A stretch of 64,000 nucleotides of DNA from Candidatus Stackebrandtia excrementipullorum (lineage in GTDB: Bacteria > Actinomycetota > Actinomycetes > Mycobacteriales > Micromonosporaceae): contig DXGR01000127.1 in NCBI GenBank assembly GCA_019113825.1, positions 1 to 64,000 of the forward strand, given 5' to 3'. The notes under the pieces were generated by a model, which did not search any database, was not told the DNA's origin, and worked only from the letters and a program-made list of their open reading frames with translations. The position numbers were made by a program, and so were the translations under genes. Shown here in pieces: positions 51,222-59,313 of this stretch (positions are counted from its first letter, which is position 1; each line of letters begins with the position of its first letter).

Positions 51222-51320
51222 CATGGCCCTCCCATTGACCCCGGTGCCGTCTCCCATCGCTAACGCGCTGTGACGGCACCAGTGGTCACCATACCGAGCA
51301 TGTGACCTGACCTGAAGGGA

Positions 51321-52013
51321 TCAGGGTGAAATCTTTTTTCCGGTACCGGCATAAAGGATCAGTGTGGAGCGGGTACGGACCATCGGCACTGCGCCGGTCC
51401 TTCTTCGCAGCCGGCGCAGCATGGGGATGACCGCCGGGCGGATCCCCCACAGTGCAAGGTCGACACCGTGTTCGGCGGCTGCGTGGCGTAGCGCCCGAGG
51501 CGGAACGAACAGGCGTGGGTCGTGGATTCCCGGTGGTGGGCCTCCGGGGATACGTTCGGCCAGATGTACCGCCACCAATGTCGCCAGTGGATTTTTCGCG
51601 AGCGTGTCGACGATGAGTGTTCCGCCCGGTTTCAGGATTCTGCAGGCTTCGGCGACAACGGCGCGCCAATCGGGAACGTGTTCGAGTATTTCTCCGGCTA
51701 TCACGACGTCGGCGCATCGGTCGGCGAGTGGAAGTCGTGCGGCGTCGGCGCATGCGGTCAGAAGACCGTGTTCTGCGGCGACCTGTGCGTTGAGGGGGCG
51801 AAGGTCGAGACCGATGTGGTGATAGCCGTCCACGTGCATCGCGTTGAGACCGCCGCCGCATCCGATGTCGACGAGAACGGCGTCGTGGGTGGGAGGAGGC
51901 ACCAGTTCACACCTGGCTTCGGCGAGCCAGTGCAACATGGCGAACATGCCGTCGGGTTCCCACCATTGGTCGACGAGCCGGTCGTACTGACGTGGATCGT
52001 TACGCCTCAACAC
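51321..52013 (-). CDS. UbiG-like class I methyltransferase in the PKS cluster
   Basis: 230 residues. DPRQYDRLVDQWWEPDGMFA is the UbiG/COQ3-type N terminus; motif I is VLVDIGCGGGLNAMH, followed by HIGLDLRPLNAQVA, and post-I motif VVIAGEILEHVPDWRAVV. Such enzymes O-methylate hydroxyls of quinone or phenolic rings. It starts divergently from the UbiA gene and runs towards the type III PKS, so the three probably act on one aromatic polyketide. Confidence 0.88.
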   Translation of the reverse strand: MLRRNDPRQYDRLVDQWWEPDGMFAMLHWLAEARCELVPPPTHDAVLVDIGCGGGLNAMHVDGYHHIGLDLRPLNAQVAAEHGLLTACADAARLPLADRCADVVIAGEILEHVPDWRAVVAEACRILKPGGTLIVDTLAKNPLATLVAVHLAERIPGGPPPGIHDPRLFVPPRALRHAAAEHGVDLALWGIRPAVIPMLRRLRRRTGAVPMVRTRSTLILYAGTGKKISP

Positions 52014-52047
52014 GTGTCCAATTTGCCACAGATTTTACGGATAGGCT

Positions 52048-52827
52048 ATGACCGTGAGCCTTACGGCATATCTTCGAGCATGCCATTGTGGACCAACCGT
52101 GACCGTCACGGTCGTCGGTACCGCCCTTGCGGTCGGATCCGGACGACCATGGCCCCAGGTCGTACTCGTTGCCGTCGCCGTTTTCGCAGGGCAGCTGTCC
52201 ATCGGCTGGAGCAACGACTGGATCGACGCAGCCCGAGACAAGGCCGCCGGACGCGTCGATAAACCGATACCGGCCGGCGAAGCCGGACGTCGCGGCGTCG
52301 GAGTGGCCGCGGTGGTCGCACTGGCGGCCGCCGTTCTGCTGTCCGTCGTCGCCACGTCCACCGGTTGGGCTCACATCGTCGCAGTCGCCGCCGGCTGGTG
52401 GTACAACGTGCACGCCAAGCGGACCGTGCTCTCGCCGTTGCCGTTCGCGCTCGCGTTCGGACTGCTGGTCGTGTTCGCCACCGTTTCACCCTCGTGGCAG
52501 ATGGTGGCCGCAGGCGCACTGTTGGGTGTGTCCGCGCACATCACCAACGTGTTGCCCGACCTCGCCGACGATGCCGCCACCGGTGTCCATGGGTTCCCAC
52601 ACCGTCTCGGCGTCCGCGGTGCCACCGCGACGGCACTGGCGTGTTTGGCCGCGGCCACCGGCCTCCTGTTGACGGTGTTCGAACACCGTCCTTACCTTGT
52701 CGGCGCCCTGGCCGTCGTGGGATTGATCTCGGCGGCGCTATCGTCCCGAAGGCGCCTGTTTCTGTTCGTGCAGCTTGCGGCGCTGGTCAATGTCGCCGTG
52801 TTGCTGTGGACGACGTCGACAACGTGA
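52048..52827 (+). CDS. UbiA family prenyltransferase
   Basis: 259 residues with about eight membrane segments. First Asp-rich motif NDWIDAARDKAAGRVDKP (N-D-x-x-D-x-x-x-D, near 56-64) binds Mg-diphosphate; second motif DLADDAATG near 172. It transfers a prenyl chain to an aromatic ring. A -10 TAGGCT abuts ATG 52048; GTG 52054 lies 6 nt after it and may be the true leaderless start. Divergent from the methyltransferase, next to the type III PKS, so prenylation of the PKS product is likely (inference). Confidence 0.9.
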   Translation: MTVSLTAYLRACHCGPTVTVTVVGTALAVGSGRPWPQVVLVAVAVFAGQLSIGWSNDWIDAARDKAAGRVDKPIPAGEAGRRGVGVAAVVALAAAVLLSVVATSTGWAHIVAVAAGWWYNVHAKRTVLSPLPFALAFGLLVVFATVSPSWQMVAAGALLGVSAHITNVLPDLADDAATGVHGFPHRLGVRGATATALACLAAATGLLLTVFEHRPYLVGALAVVGLISAALSSRRRLFLFVQLAALVNVAVLLWTTSTT

Positions 52828-52920
52828 CGCACGCGGAGAAACTGCGGGTCGGGCACACCGACGGAATGTCGAAGATCTAGTCTGTGGGGCGCATGCCCGA
52901 TTGACGAGAGGACAGGTCTG

Positions 52921-53628
52921 GTGTCGAGCGTGAAGGCGAAAAACCTGAAGACCCGCGCACTTCTTGGCGCAGCGGTGGCGGCGACGTTCGCCCTGTCGGC
53001 GTGCAGCGTCGGCCAGGTCACCCAGACCGATCAGAAGGTCCCCGCGGTACCAGGCACCAACGCCGAGGTCGTCAACGAAGCCGTGGGCGCCCAAATCGAC
53101 CTGCGGGACATGCTGGTCGCCTACAACGGCATCGAGGGTTACGACCAGGGCGCGGACGCCGCGCTGCAGATCCGCTTGTTCAACTCCGGTGATGTCGACG
53201 ACAAGCTGACCGCCGTGACTGCGGAGGGCGTCGCGCAGTCCGTGATCGTGGTCGACGAGACGGTGACCGTCCCGACCGAGGACCCGACGCAGACCGAGGA
53301 CCCGACGGCCGATCCCGATCAGGAACCCGACGGCGAAGAGACTCCGGCAACCGATCCGACGCAGGATCCGGAGCCGACGCAGGATCCGCAGCCGACACCG
53401 ATCGAGTTCGAACTGCCGATGAACGGCTACCAGATTCTGACTCCTGCCGAAGGCGTCTACCTTCAGCTGGTCGGTTTGGTCGAGCCGCTCAACACCGGTT
53501 CGGTCATCGAGGTCACGTTCCACTTCGAAGTCGCCGGGCAGATAACCGTGGCGATTCCCATGGCGTTGCCCACCAGCACCGACCTTCCCGACCGTGAGAC
53601 CGCACACTTCGACGACGAAGGGCACTGA
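52921..53628 (+). CDS. Lipoprotein with acidic Pro/Thr linker
   Basis: 235 residues from GTG 52921 (AGGACAGG upstream). Signal peptide with lipobox LSAC at about 28. Two beta-rich halves (IDLRDMLVAYNGIEGY...ALQIRLFNSGDVDD and FELPMNGYQILTPAEGVYLQL...VEVTFHFEVAGQI) are joined by a low-complexity stretch of PTEDP/TQDPEP repeats. The halves resemble copper-chaperone-like (PCuAC) or immunoglobulin-like folds by strand pattern only. Similar lipoproteins precede radA in other actinobacteria to my recollection; function unknown. Confidence 0.7.
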   Translation: MSSVKAKNLKTRALLGAAVAATFALSACSVGQVTQTDQKVPAVPGTNAEVVNEAVGAQIDLRDMLVAYNGIEGYDQGADAALQIRLFNSGDVDDKLTAVTAEGVAQSVIVVDETVTVPTEDPTQTEDPTADPDQEPDGEETPATDPTQDPEPTQDPQPTPIEFELPMNGYQILTPAEGVYLQLVGLVEPLNTGSVIEVTFHFEVAGQITVAIPMALPTSTDLPDRETAHFDDEGH

Positions 53629-53680
53629 TCCGAGTCGGGCGACCGGAGAGGACGTCACAGCCGTCGCGTAGCGTTTGCGC

Positions 53681-55072
53681 ATGGCCAGACCCAAGACCGT
53701 TTACACGTGTTCGTCCTGCGGACATTCCGTACCGAAATGGTTCGGCCGCTGCCCCGACTGTGGGGAGTGGAACACGATGGAGGAGTCGGTCTCCGCTCCG
53801 GTGGCCGGTCCCGCTCGACGTGCGTCGACCGCCCGGCCCAGCGTCGCGGCACGCTCGATAGGGCAGATCAGCGCCAAACAGGCCGAAGCCAAACCCACCG
53901 GAGTTGCCGAATTCGACCGTGTGCTCGGCGGAGGGCTGGTGCCGGGCGCGGTCGTGTTGATGGCCGGTGAACCCGGCGTCGGCAAGTCGACACTGTTGCT
54001 TGACGTCGCCCATCGGTTCGCGGCGTTGGGTAACGGAAAGGTGTTGGTCGCCACCGGCGAGGAGTCGGCGTCCCAGGTGAGGTTGCGCGCCGACCGGATC
54101 GGTGCTTTGCACGACGATCTGATGTTGGCCGCCGAGACCCGGCTGTCGGCGGTTCTGGGACACCTGGACGATGTCAAGCCCGGTCTGCTGATACTGGATT
54201 CGGTGCAGACGGTGGCCGCCGACGAGGTCGACGGGGTCCCGGGGGGTGTTACTCAGGTCAGGTCCGTCGCTGCAGGGCTTATCACGGTGGCGAAGGAGCG
54301 CGGCATTACGTGTGTCCTCGTCGGACATGTCACCAAGGACGGCAACATCGCGGGCCCTCGAGTGTTGGAGCATCTCGTGGACACGGTCCTGCACTTTGAG
54401 GGCGACCGTCACTCGAGCCTGCGCCTGTTGCGGGGGGTGAAGAACCGCTTCGGCCCGGCCGACGAGGTCGGTTGTTTCGAGATGACCGAGTCCGGCATCG
54501 TCGGGCTCAGTGATCCGGCGGGCCTTTTCCTTGCCGAAAGCGGTGAGGAGCCGGTGCCGGGCACCTGCGTAACCGTGACCATGGAGGGGCGCCGCGCGAT
54601 GCTCGTGGAGGTGCAGGCTCTGGTCGGTGGCAGCGCCAAGGACGGGACTATTCCACGTCGCACGGTGTCGGGTTTGGATTCGGCACGTCTGAACATGGGT
54701 TTGGCCGTACTCGATCGACGCGGTGGCGTGCGTTGTCTGGACCGTGAGGTGTATGCGGCGACCGTGGGAGGTATCCGAGTCACCGAACCGGCCGCGGACC
54801 TTGCGGTGGCGTTGGCCGTGGCGTCGTCGGTGTCTTCGGCACCGGTGTCGGCCGACATCGTCGCGATCGGAGAAGTGGGGTTGACGGGAGCGGTTCGTCG
54901 GGTTTCGGGTGTGCCTCGGCGATTGGCGGAGGCTCGCCGGCTGGGCTTCAAACATGCGCTCGTTCCGGCGGGTTGCGCCGTCGACGCACCCAAGTCGATG
55001 ACCGTTACCGAAGTTTCGAACGTTGGAGAGGCGTTGCGTGTCGCGTCGCAACGTTGGGCGTCGAGAGGTTAA
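53681..55072 (+). CDS. radA: DNA repair protein RadA
   Basis: 463 residues from ATG 53681; TAGCGT (53669-53674) lies 6 nt upstream (leaderless). N-terminal zinc finger C10-x2-C13 and C24-x2-C27, RecA-like ATPase with Walker A GEPGVGKST (near 97), the RadA-specific KNRFG motif (near 254), and a C-terminal Lon-protease-like domain (ADLAVALAVASSVSSAPV, GEVGLTGAVRRV). A branch-migration helicase in recombination repair. In many actinobacteria disA follows; here a convergent small gene follows instead. Confidence 0.95.
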   Translation: MARPKTVYTCSSCGHSVPKWFGRCPDCGEWNTMEESVSAPVAGPARRASTARPSVAARSIGQISAKQAEAKPTGVAEFDRVLGGGLVPGAVVLMAGEPGVGKSTLLLDVAHRFAALGNGKVLVATGEESASQVRLRADRIGALHDDLMLAAETRLSAVLGHLDDVKPGLLILDSVQTVAADEVDGVPGGVTQVRSVAAGLITVAKERGITCVLVGHVTKDGNIAGPRVLEHLVDTVLHFEGDRHSSLRLLRGVKNRFGPADEVGCFEMTESGIVGLSDPAGLFLAESGEEPVPGTCVTVTMEGRRAMLVEVQALVGGSAKDGTIPRRTVSGLDSARLNMGLAVLDRRGGVRCLDREVYAATVGGIRVTEPAADLAVALAVASSVSSAPVSADIVAIGEVGLTGAVRRVSGVPRRLAEARRLGFKHALVPAGCAVDAPKSMTVTEVSNVGEALRVASQRWASRG

Positions 55073-55138
55073 CGACGCAGCGCAGATTTGCGACGAGCGG
55101 ATTGGTGAAGGGCCACCCCGTTGTGGCCCGCGGGTGAG

Positions 55139-55330
55139 TTACCGCCGTTGCGCTGTTTCGACGGCGACGGGCGACAGCCGGTCGGCCAGGCCACGCAACC
55201 TGTTGGCCGCTGCGCGCCGCACCGGGCCGGAGTGGCGCTGCGGCTGGGCGACGACCGGGGCGTCCGGAAGGGCCGAGTTCGCGTACCGACGCACCATGTC
55301 GCCACCGATCATGTTGGCGATGGGATCCAT
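55139..55330 (-). CDS. 63-aa protein coupled to a LacI-type gene
   Basis: MDPIANMIGGDMVRRYANSA begins a 63-residue basic protein. An unusually strong AAGGAGGTGA ribosome site lies 4 nt before the ATG and contains the stop codon of the upstream LacI gene (55334-55336), so translation is coupled. It has helices but no signal or membrane segment. No homologue recognised. The ribosome site makes it much more credible than a random frame. Confidence 0.65.
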   Translation of the reverse strand: MDPIANMIGGDMVRRYANSALPDAPVVAQPQRHSGPVRRAAANRLRGLADRLSPVAVETAQRR

Positions 55331-55333
55331 CGT

Positions 55334-56395
55334 TCACCTCCTTTTCGTGGGCGATCCGGTCGAGGACCGGATGACGAGTTCGGTGGGAAGAAGAACGTGA
55401 CGGTCGGCGGGATCGGGCGGCGGGTCGAGCAACAGTTCGGCCGCGATCACGCCTCTGTCGACGGCCGGTTGGCGGATCGTGCTCAGGCCATAGGCCGAGG
55501 CTTCGGGTATGTCGTCGAAGCCGGTGACCGAAACGTCGACCCCGGGACGTAGCCGACGGTCGTTCATCGCGTCGATCACGCCGAGAGCGATGACGTCGGT
55601 GCAGGCGATGATCGCGCTCGGGCGCGCGGTCCGATCGAGCAACTGCGACGCGGCCGTCCGTCCGGCGTCACGGCTGTTGGCCGAGGCATTGAGCACCGTC
55701 ACCGTGGACCAGTCGACTCCGGCGCCCACAACGGCGTCGCGTATGCCCAGAAGCCTCTGCCGCGCTTCGTAAGCGGGTACGGCGTCGATGTCGGTGACCT
55801 CGGTGGGTCGGTCGTTTCCGGGGGCGTCGAAGACGCTGACGACGGCAACGTCACGGTGTCCCCACTGCATGAGGTGCTCGGCGACGGTGCGGCAGGCCGC
55901 CCGGTCGTCGACCCCTACGCCCGCTTGATCGGCCTGGGGCCGGTACTCGGTGGTCACGATGGGCAATCCGAGGGTGGCGAGGACGCTGCGGGACCGATGC
56001 CATTCGGGAACGTTGTAGACGCAGAAGCCGTCGACGACGGCGTGGCGGACTTTGCGTTCGGCCGATTCGGCGTCGTCGTGGGAGAGCGGCAACAGCAACA
56101 GTCCGGTGTCGTGACGTTCGGCCGATTCAGCCAAGCCCCGCAGAAACTGCACGGCGTAGGGGTCGACAAACGCGTAGGACAGGTTGGCGGTGAAGAGAAC
56201 ACCGACGGCTCCGGCCCGTCCCTTACGGAGCGAGCGTGCGGCCGCGTGTGGGCCGGGGTAACCGAGCTCCGCTGCAGTGGCGAGGATGCGTTCTCGCAAC
56301 GGAGTCGACAGTTGGTCCGGTCGACTGTAGGCGTTGGAGACGGTGCTCCGTGACACGCCGACCGCGTCGGCCACTGTCTGAAGTGTCGCCTTCAT
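55334..56395 (-). CDS. LacI family transcriptional regulator
   Basis: 353 residues: HTH ATLQTVADAVGVSRSTVSNAYS, hinge HAAARSLRKGRAG, and a sugar-binding-type sensor domain with VTGFDDIPEASAYGLSTI and LLPTELVIRSST at the end. Two 14-bp palindromes CTGTATCGATACAG lie just upstream, so it probably controls itself together with the coupled 63-aa ORF. No sugar gene is adjacent, so the effector is unknown. Confidence 0.9.
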   Translation of the reverse strand: MKATLQTVADAVGVSRSTVSNAYSRPDQLSTPLRERILATAAELGYPGPHAAARSLRKGRAGAVGVLFTANLSYAFVDPYAVQFLRGLAESAERHDTGLLLLPLSHDDAESAERKVRHAVVDGFCVYNVPEWHRSRSVLATLGLPIVTTEYRPQADQAGVGVDDRAACRTVAEHLMQWGHRDVAVVSVFDAPGNDRPTEVTDIDAVPAYEARQRLLGIRDAVVGAGVDWSTVTVLNASANSRDAGRTAASQLLDRTARPSAIIACTDVIALGVIDAMNDRRLRPGVDVSVTGFDDIPEASAYGLSTIRQPAVDRGVIAAELLLDPPPDPADRHVLLPTELVIRSSTGSPTKRR

Positions 56396-56406
56396 CGCGT
56401 CCTTTT

Positions 56407-56440
56407 CTGTATCGATACAGAGGTCTCTGTATCGATACAG
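56407..56440. promoter_or_regulatory. Paired LacI operators upstream of the LacI gene
   Basis: CTGTATCGATACAG occurs twice as perfect 14-bp palindromes (56407-56420 and 56427-56440), 20 bp centre to centre, nearly two helical turns on the same face. Position 12 nt upstream of the start codon of the LacI gene suggests autorepression. Confidence 0.85.
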
Positions 56441-56574
56441 TACCTCCGTCCGGTTCTCGACGGCAACACCGTGACACCTCTAGGCGCTGTTCGTTACACC
56501 ACAGAGGCCCGGGTCATCAACTGCGCTTCGATCATCGCCGTGCCGCGTTGGCCGTGCTGGCTACCCTGACAGGC

Positions 56575-57333
56575 ATGGTCATCACATCCGCAGGCTCCAC
56601 GCAGCCCCGGCCGCGAGCCCTCACCAGTGGTTTCGGCGTCGTCATCGCCGCGGCGGTCGCGGCGGTCATCGCCACCGTTCTGTGGATCCTGATGTACCAG
56701 CACCTCGCGCCCAATTCCGGGCGGGCTCTATCTCAAAGCGCAAGGGCTTCTCTGGGCACCTTGGACGGTCTTGCTTATATCACCATCGGACTGTCACTGC
56801 TTTTGGCCATCGGGCTGGCAGCCGGCGCGGTGACCATGTGGTACGGGAGCAACGTCGGCCGTATTCTCGTTTGGGTGTTCGGTGGTGTGTCGATCGCGTG
56901 GCATCTGTGCTGCGGTTCCTACAACCTGCTGTTCAGCAGTGCCATCTCCGCGGCCGGCCAATACATGTCGAACGAACAGCGCCTCACGATGTGGTTGATG
57001 AACGCGGCCTTCATCGCCGGTTTCGTCACCGCGATCCTGTGCATCGTCGGCATCATCCTGATCGCTCAGCCCTCGGTGAACATCTATTTCCGCAAACTTT
57101 CGGGCAAGCCGATGCCCCGTCCCGGCTCAAGCCGTCACCACTCGGTCCCCGGCCCCTACGAACCCTTCGGCGCAGCGCCCGCACCGCCGACACACTGGCC
57201 CTATACCGGCGACAACACGATCCCGAGACAGTCCTCCTCGGACGGCCTGACACGTCCTCTCGGCGACGACACGATGTGGCGAAAGCCGGCCTCAAGCGAC
57301 GGCGACGAACAACCGTTCGAACCTCCACGCTGA
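56575..57333 (+). CDS. Membrane protein with Pro-rich C-terminal tail
   Basis: 252 residues from ATG 56575; TACCCT (56562-56567) is 7 nt upstream (leaderless). Four membrane segments: FGVVIAAAVAAVIATVLWIL, LAYITIGLSLLLAIGLAAGA, ILVWVFGGVSIAWHLCCGSY, AAFIAGFVTAILCIVGIILI. The cytoplasmic tail of about 75 residues is rich in Pro, Ser and charged residues. Function unknown. Confidence 0.7.
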   Translation: MVITSAGSTQPRPRALTSGFGVVIAAAVAAVIATVLWILMYQHLAPNSGRALSQSARASLGTLDGLAYITIGLSLLLAIGLAAGAVTMWYGSNVGRILVWVFGGVSIAWHLCCGSYNLLFSSAISAAGQYMSNEQRLTMWLMNAAFIAGFVTAILCIVGIILIAQPSVNIYFRKLSGKPMPRPGSSRHHSVPGPYEPFGAAPAPPTHWPYTGDNTIPRQSSSDGLTRPLGDDTMWRKPASSDGDEQPFEPPR

Positions 57334-57375
57334 ATCAGCGTGTCAAGCCGTGTCGATCCTCACCCGACTTCGGTG

Positions 57376-57719
57376 TCATCGATGTTCTCGATGTTCGAGA
57401 CACCGTCCACTGCTCAAGACGCCCCGTATGGCCCCGTACACCTGGGCCGCGATCGCTTCCGCCCGCTGCCGAAAACGATTCCGCTGCGGCTCCAGGTCGT
57501 CGGAGCATACGGACATGAGCCCGGTCTGCTGACCGCGTCGACGTCGTCGGCGTCCTCGAGGCCGAACGAGAAGGATCCGATCACCGGTTCGCAACGGATG
57601 ACGGTGCTCTGAGGAGAGGAGAAGAACCGCCGGTTCACCGTCGCATTTCAGGGTCGAGCGTCGAAGTCGATCACCGCAGAGGCGTCGTCGACGACCAACC
57701 GGGCGCCCATGTTCGTCAT
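57376..57719 (-). pseudogene. Possible decayed gene
   Basis: The 490 bp between the membrane protein and the TMEM165 gene hold no complete gene, but minus-strand stretches look protein-like in different frames: MTNMGARLVVDDASAVIDFD from 57719 ends in a stop, then RFFSSPQSTVIRCEPVIGSF continues in a second frame, and EPQRNRFRQRAEAIAAQVYG in a third near 57430. This is the pattern of a frameshifted relic. It is a weak call based on amino-acid composition only. Confidence 0.25.
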
Positions 57720-57824
57720 GTGGATCCGAGCAATGCGTCGATGGTGCCGACCGAATCAACACGTCAACCGGGGGCGAATGTTCGTTCTGCGCCTGCCGTT
57801 CCCACCCGGCGTCGCTCGAACCGG

Positions 57825-58409
57825 TCAGCCGGAGATCAGTTCGACGACGGCAACCACCGCGAACCCGGCGAACAGAACGGCGGCCCCACGCTGAATCCAC
57901 GGCAGGCGCACGTGACGCACCAATACACGCCCGACGGCCACCGCAATCGAGGCCACGGTGATGAGGCCGAGCGCCGCACCGAGAAAAACCAACACCGGCG
58001 TGCCGTAATTGGCCGAGAGCGCGGCCGTCGCCAACTGGGAGGCATCGCCCCACTCGGCCACGAACAGGACGCCAAAGGAGGTGAACGCGACGGGCCAGAA
58101 ACCCTGGACCTTGCGTTCGGCGACGGTTTCCTCGTCGTCGTCGGACAGGCTCTCCCTGAACATCAGTACGGATCCGAGCGCGAACAGGACCGCGACGGCG
58201 GTTAGCACGACCCAATCGGGTAGCAGTCCGAGTACACCGCCCGCCGCAACCGCGATCGCGGATTGGATGACGAACGCGAGGCTGACGCCCACCAGGACGG
58301 GGAACCAACGGTATCGGCTGGACAACACCAGCGTCGCCATCATGGTCTTGTCCGGAAGTTCGGCGACGAAGATCAAACCGAAGGTGGCCAGCAACGGCAC
58401 GATGTTCAT
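57825..58409 (-). CDS. TMEM165/GDT1 family transporter
   Basis: 194 residues, two repeats of three helices each with the family motif E-x-G/P-D-K/S-T/Q: AELPDKTMMATLVL near the N terminus and AEWGDASQLATAAL in the middle. The family exports Mn2+ or exchanges Ca2+/H+. A cytoplasmic acidic loop (SLSDDDEETVAERK) separates the halves. I looked for a yybP-ykoY Mn riboswitch upstream and did not recognise one. Confidence 0.92.
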   Translation of the reverse strand: MNIVPLLATFGLIFVAELPDKTMMATLVLSSRYRWFPVLVGVSLAFVIQSAIAVAAGGVLGLLPDWVVLTAVAVLFALGSVLMFRESLSDDDEETVAERKVQGFWPVAFTSFGVLFVAEWGDASQLATAALSANYGTPVLVFLGAALGLITVASIAVAVGRVLVRHVRLPWIQRGAAVLFAGFAVVAVVELISG

Positions 58410-58636
58410 GTGACCTGCCCGGTGGAGAGGGTATGCACGATCAGCCTTTCGCCGGTGAACGGTCCCGAGAAAGACCGCGTCGGAGGAGATCTCCGATGGA
58501 CAGGTTAACGCCCGTGACCACTGTGACCGGGAATACCGAAGCGCCCCCGAGAGCGTGGAACGGTGGTCCCGCTGTGGAATTGAGGACGTAATTCGACGCT
58601 TGACGCCTTACGATGAGGCGGAACGGGGGAAATGCG

Positions 58637-58984
58637 TTGAATGTCGTAATAATCGTGGTGTCGTTGTTGCTGGCGGTCGTCTTTCTGGCCACCGGCCTGT
58701 CCAAGGCCGCCGGCGGCAACGTCGCCAACAAACAGGCCACTCGTCTTGGTATCCCGATGAATGCTTATCGCGGCATCGGTTTCGCCGAGATCGCCGCCGC
58801 CGTCGGGCTGGTATTGGGCCTGTGGTGGCGTCCGGTGGGCATCGTTGCGGCCGCGGTGCTGGTGGCGATCACGGTGGGAGCAACCGTCGTTCACCGCAGG
58901 ATCGGGGATCCACCCAAGGCGTCGATTCCAGTGCTCATACTCGGTGTGCTCGCGTTGCTCGACTTCATCCTTCTCGTCTCGTGA
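58637..58984 (+). CDS. DoxX-like membrane protein
   Basis: 115 residues from TTG 58637, preceded by GGGGGA 6 nt upstream and giving (M)NVVIIVVSLLLAVVFLATG, the normal DoxX-type start; ATG 58613 is the alternative. Four helices with LSKAAGG after the first and FAEIAAAVGLVLGLWWRPVG. DoxX-like proteins have been linked to oxidative and thiol stress in mycobacteria; specific function here is unknown. Confidence 0.85.
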   Translation: MNVVIIVVSLLLAVVFLATGLSKAAGGNVANKQATRLGIPMNAYRGIGFAEIAAAVGLVLGLWWRPVGIVAAAVLVAITVGATVVHRRIGDPPKASIPVLILGVLALLDFILLVS

Positions 58985-59052
58985 GCACTCGAAAATCTGT
59001 TCGAAAATGTCGTACCCGGCCCGTAATGTGCACGGTGACCGAGGAGGACAAC

Positions 59053-59178
59053 ATGGCCAAGTACATCGGACGTCATCGACGCACCCGGCCACAGCAGCCC
59101 GCCGGTGTAACCGACATCGACGAGAAGTCGACGTGTCCTGAAAACAAGCAACGGCAACCGGTTCTAGCCGGGCGGTGA
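59053..59178 (+). CDS. Possible 41-aa basic protein
   Basis: MAKYIGRHRRTRPQQPAGVT begins a 41-residue hydrophilic frame. A perfect GAGGAGG sits 7 nt before the ATG and a 12-bp hairpin terminator follows 6 nt after the stop, both supporting a real gene. A single Cys is present. No homologue recognised. Confidence 0.5.
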   Translation: MAKYIGRHRRTRPQQPAGVTDIDEKSTCPENKQRQPVLAGR

Positions 59179-59183
59179 TCGCA

Positions 59184-59225
59184 TGCCGCCGCCTGAGGGA
59201 TCGGGGCGGATCACAGGCGGCGGCA
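59184..59225 (+). terminator. Hairpin terminator
   Basis: A perfect 12-bp stem TGCCGCCGCCTG / CAGGCGGCGGCA around an 18-nt loop, directly after the 41-aa ORF. Confidence 0.7.
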
Positions 59226-59313
59226 CGACCCGCTACTGTCGGCTCACCGACACGTCATGTAACGGTCAGCCTGCGTTAATGTGCAGTTTGGTTCGCTGGT
59301 TATGCTTCGCCGC

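Noticed and set aside
53513..55051. 512-codon open frame antisense to radA
   Set aside because: It mirrors radA in high-GC DNA; composition is Arg/His-rich, it has no ribosome site, and radA has full domain evidence on the other strand.
58410..58560. yybP-ykoY manganese riboswitch upstream of the TMEM165-type gene
   Set aside because: The conserved GGGGAGUAG core and paired loops could not be found on the minus strand; only a short unrelated hairpin is present.
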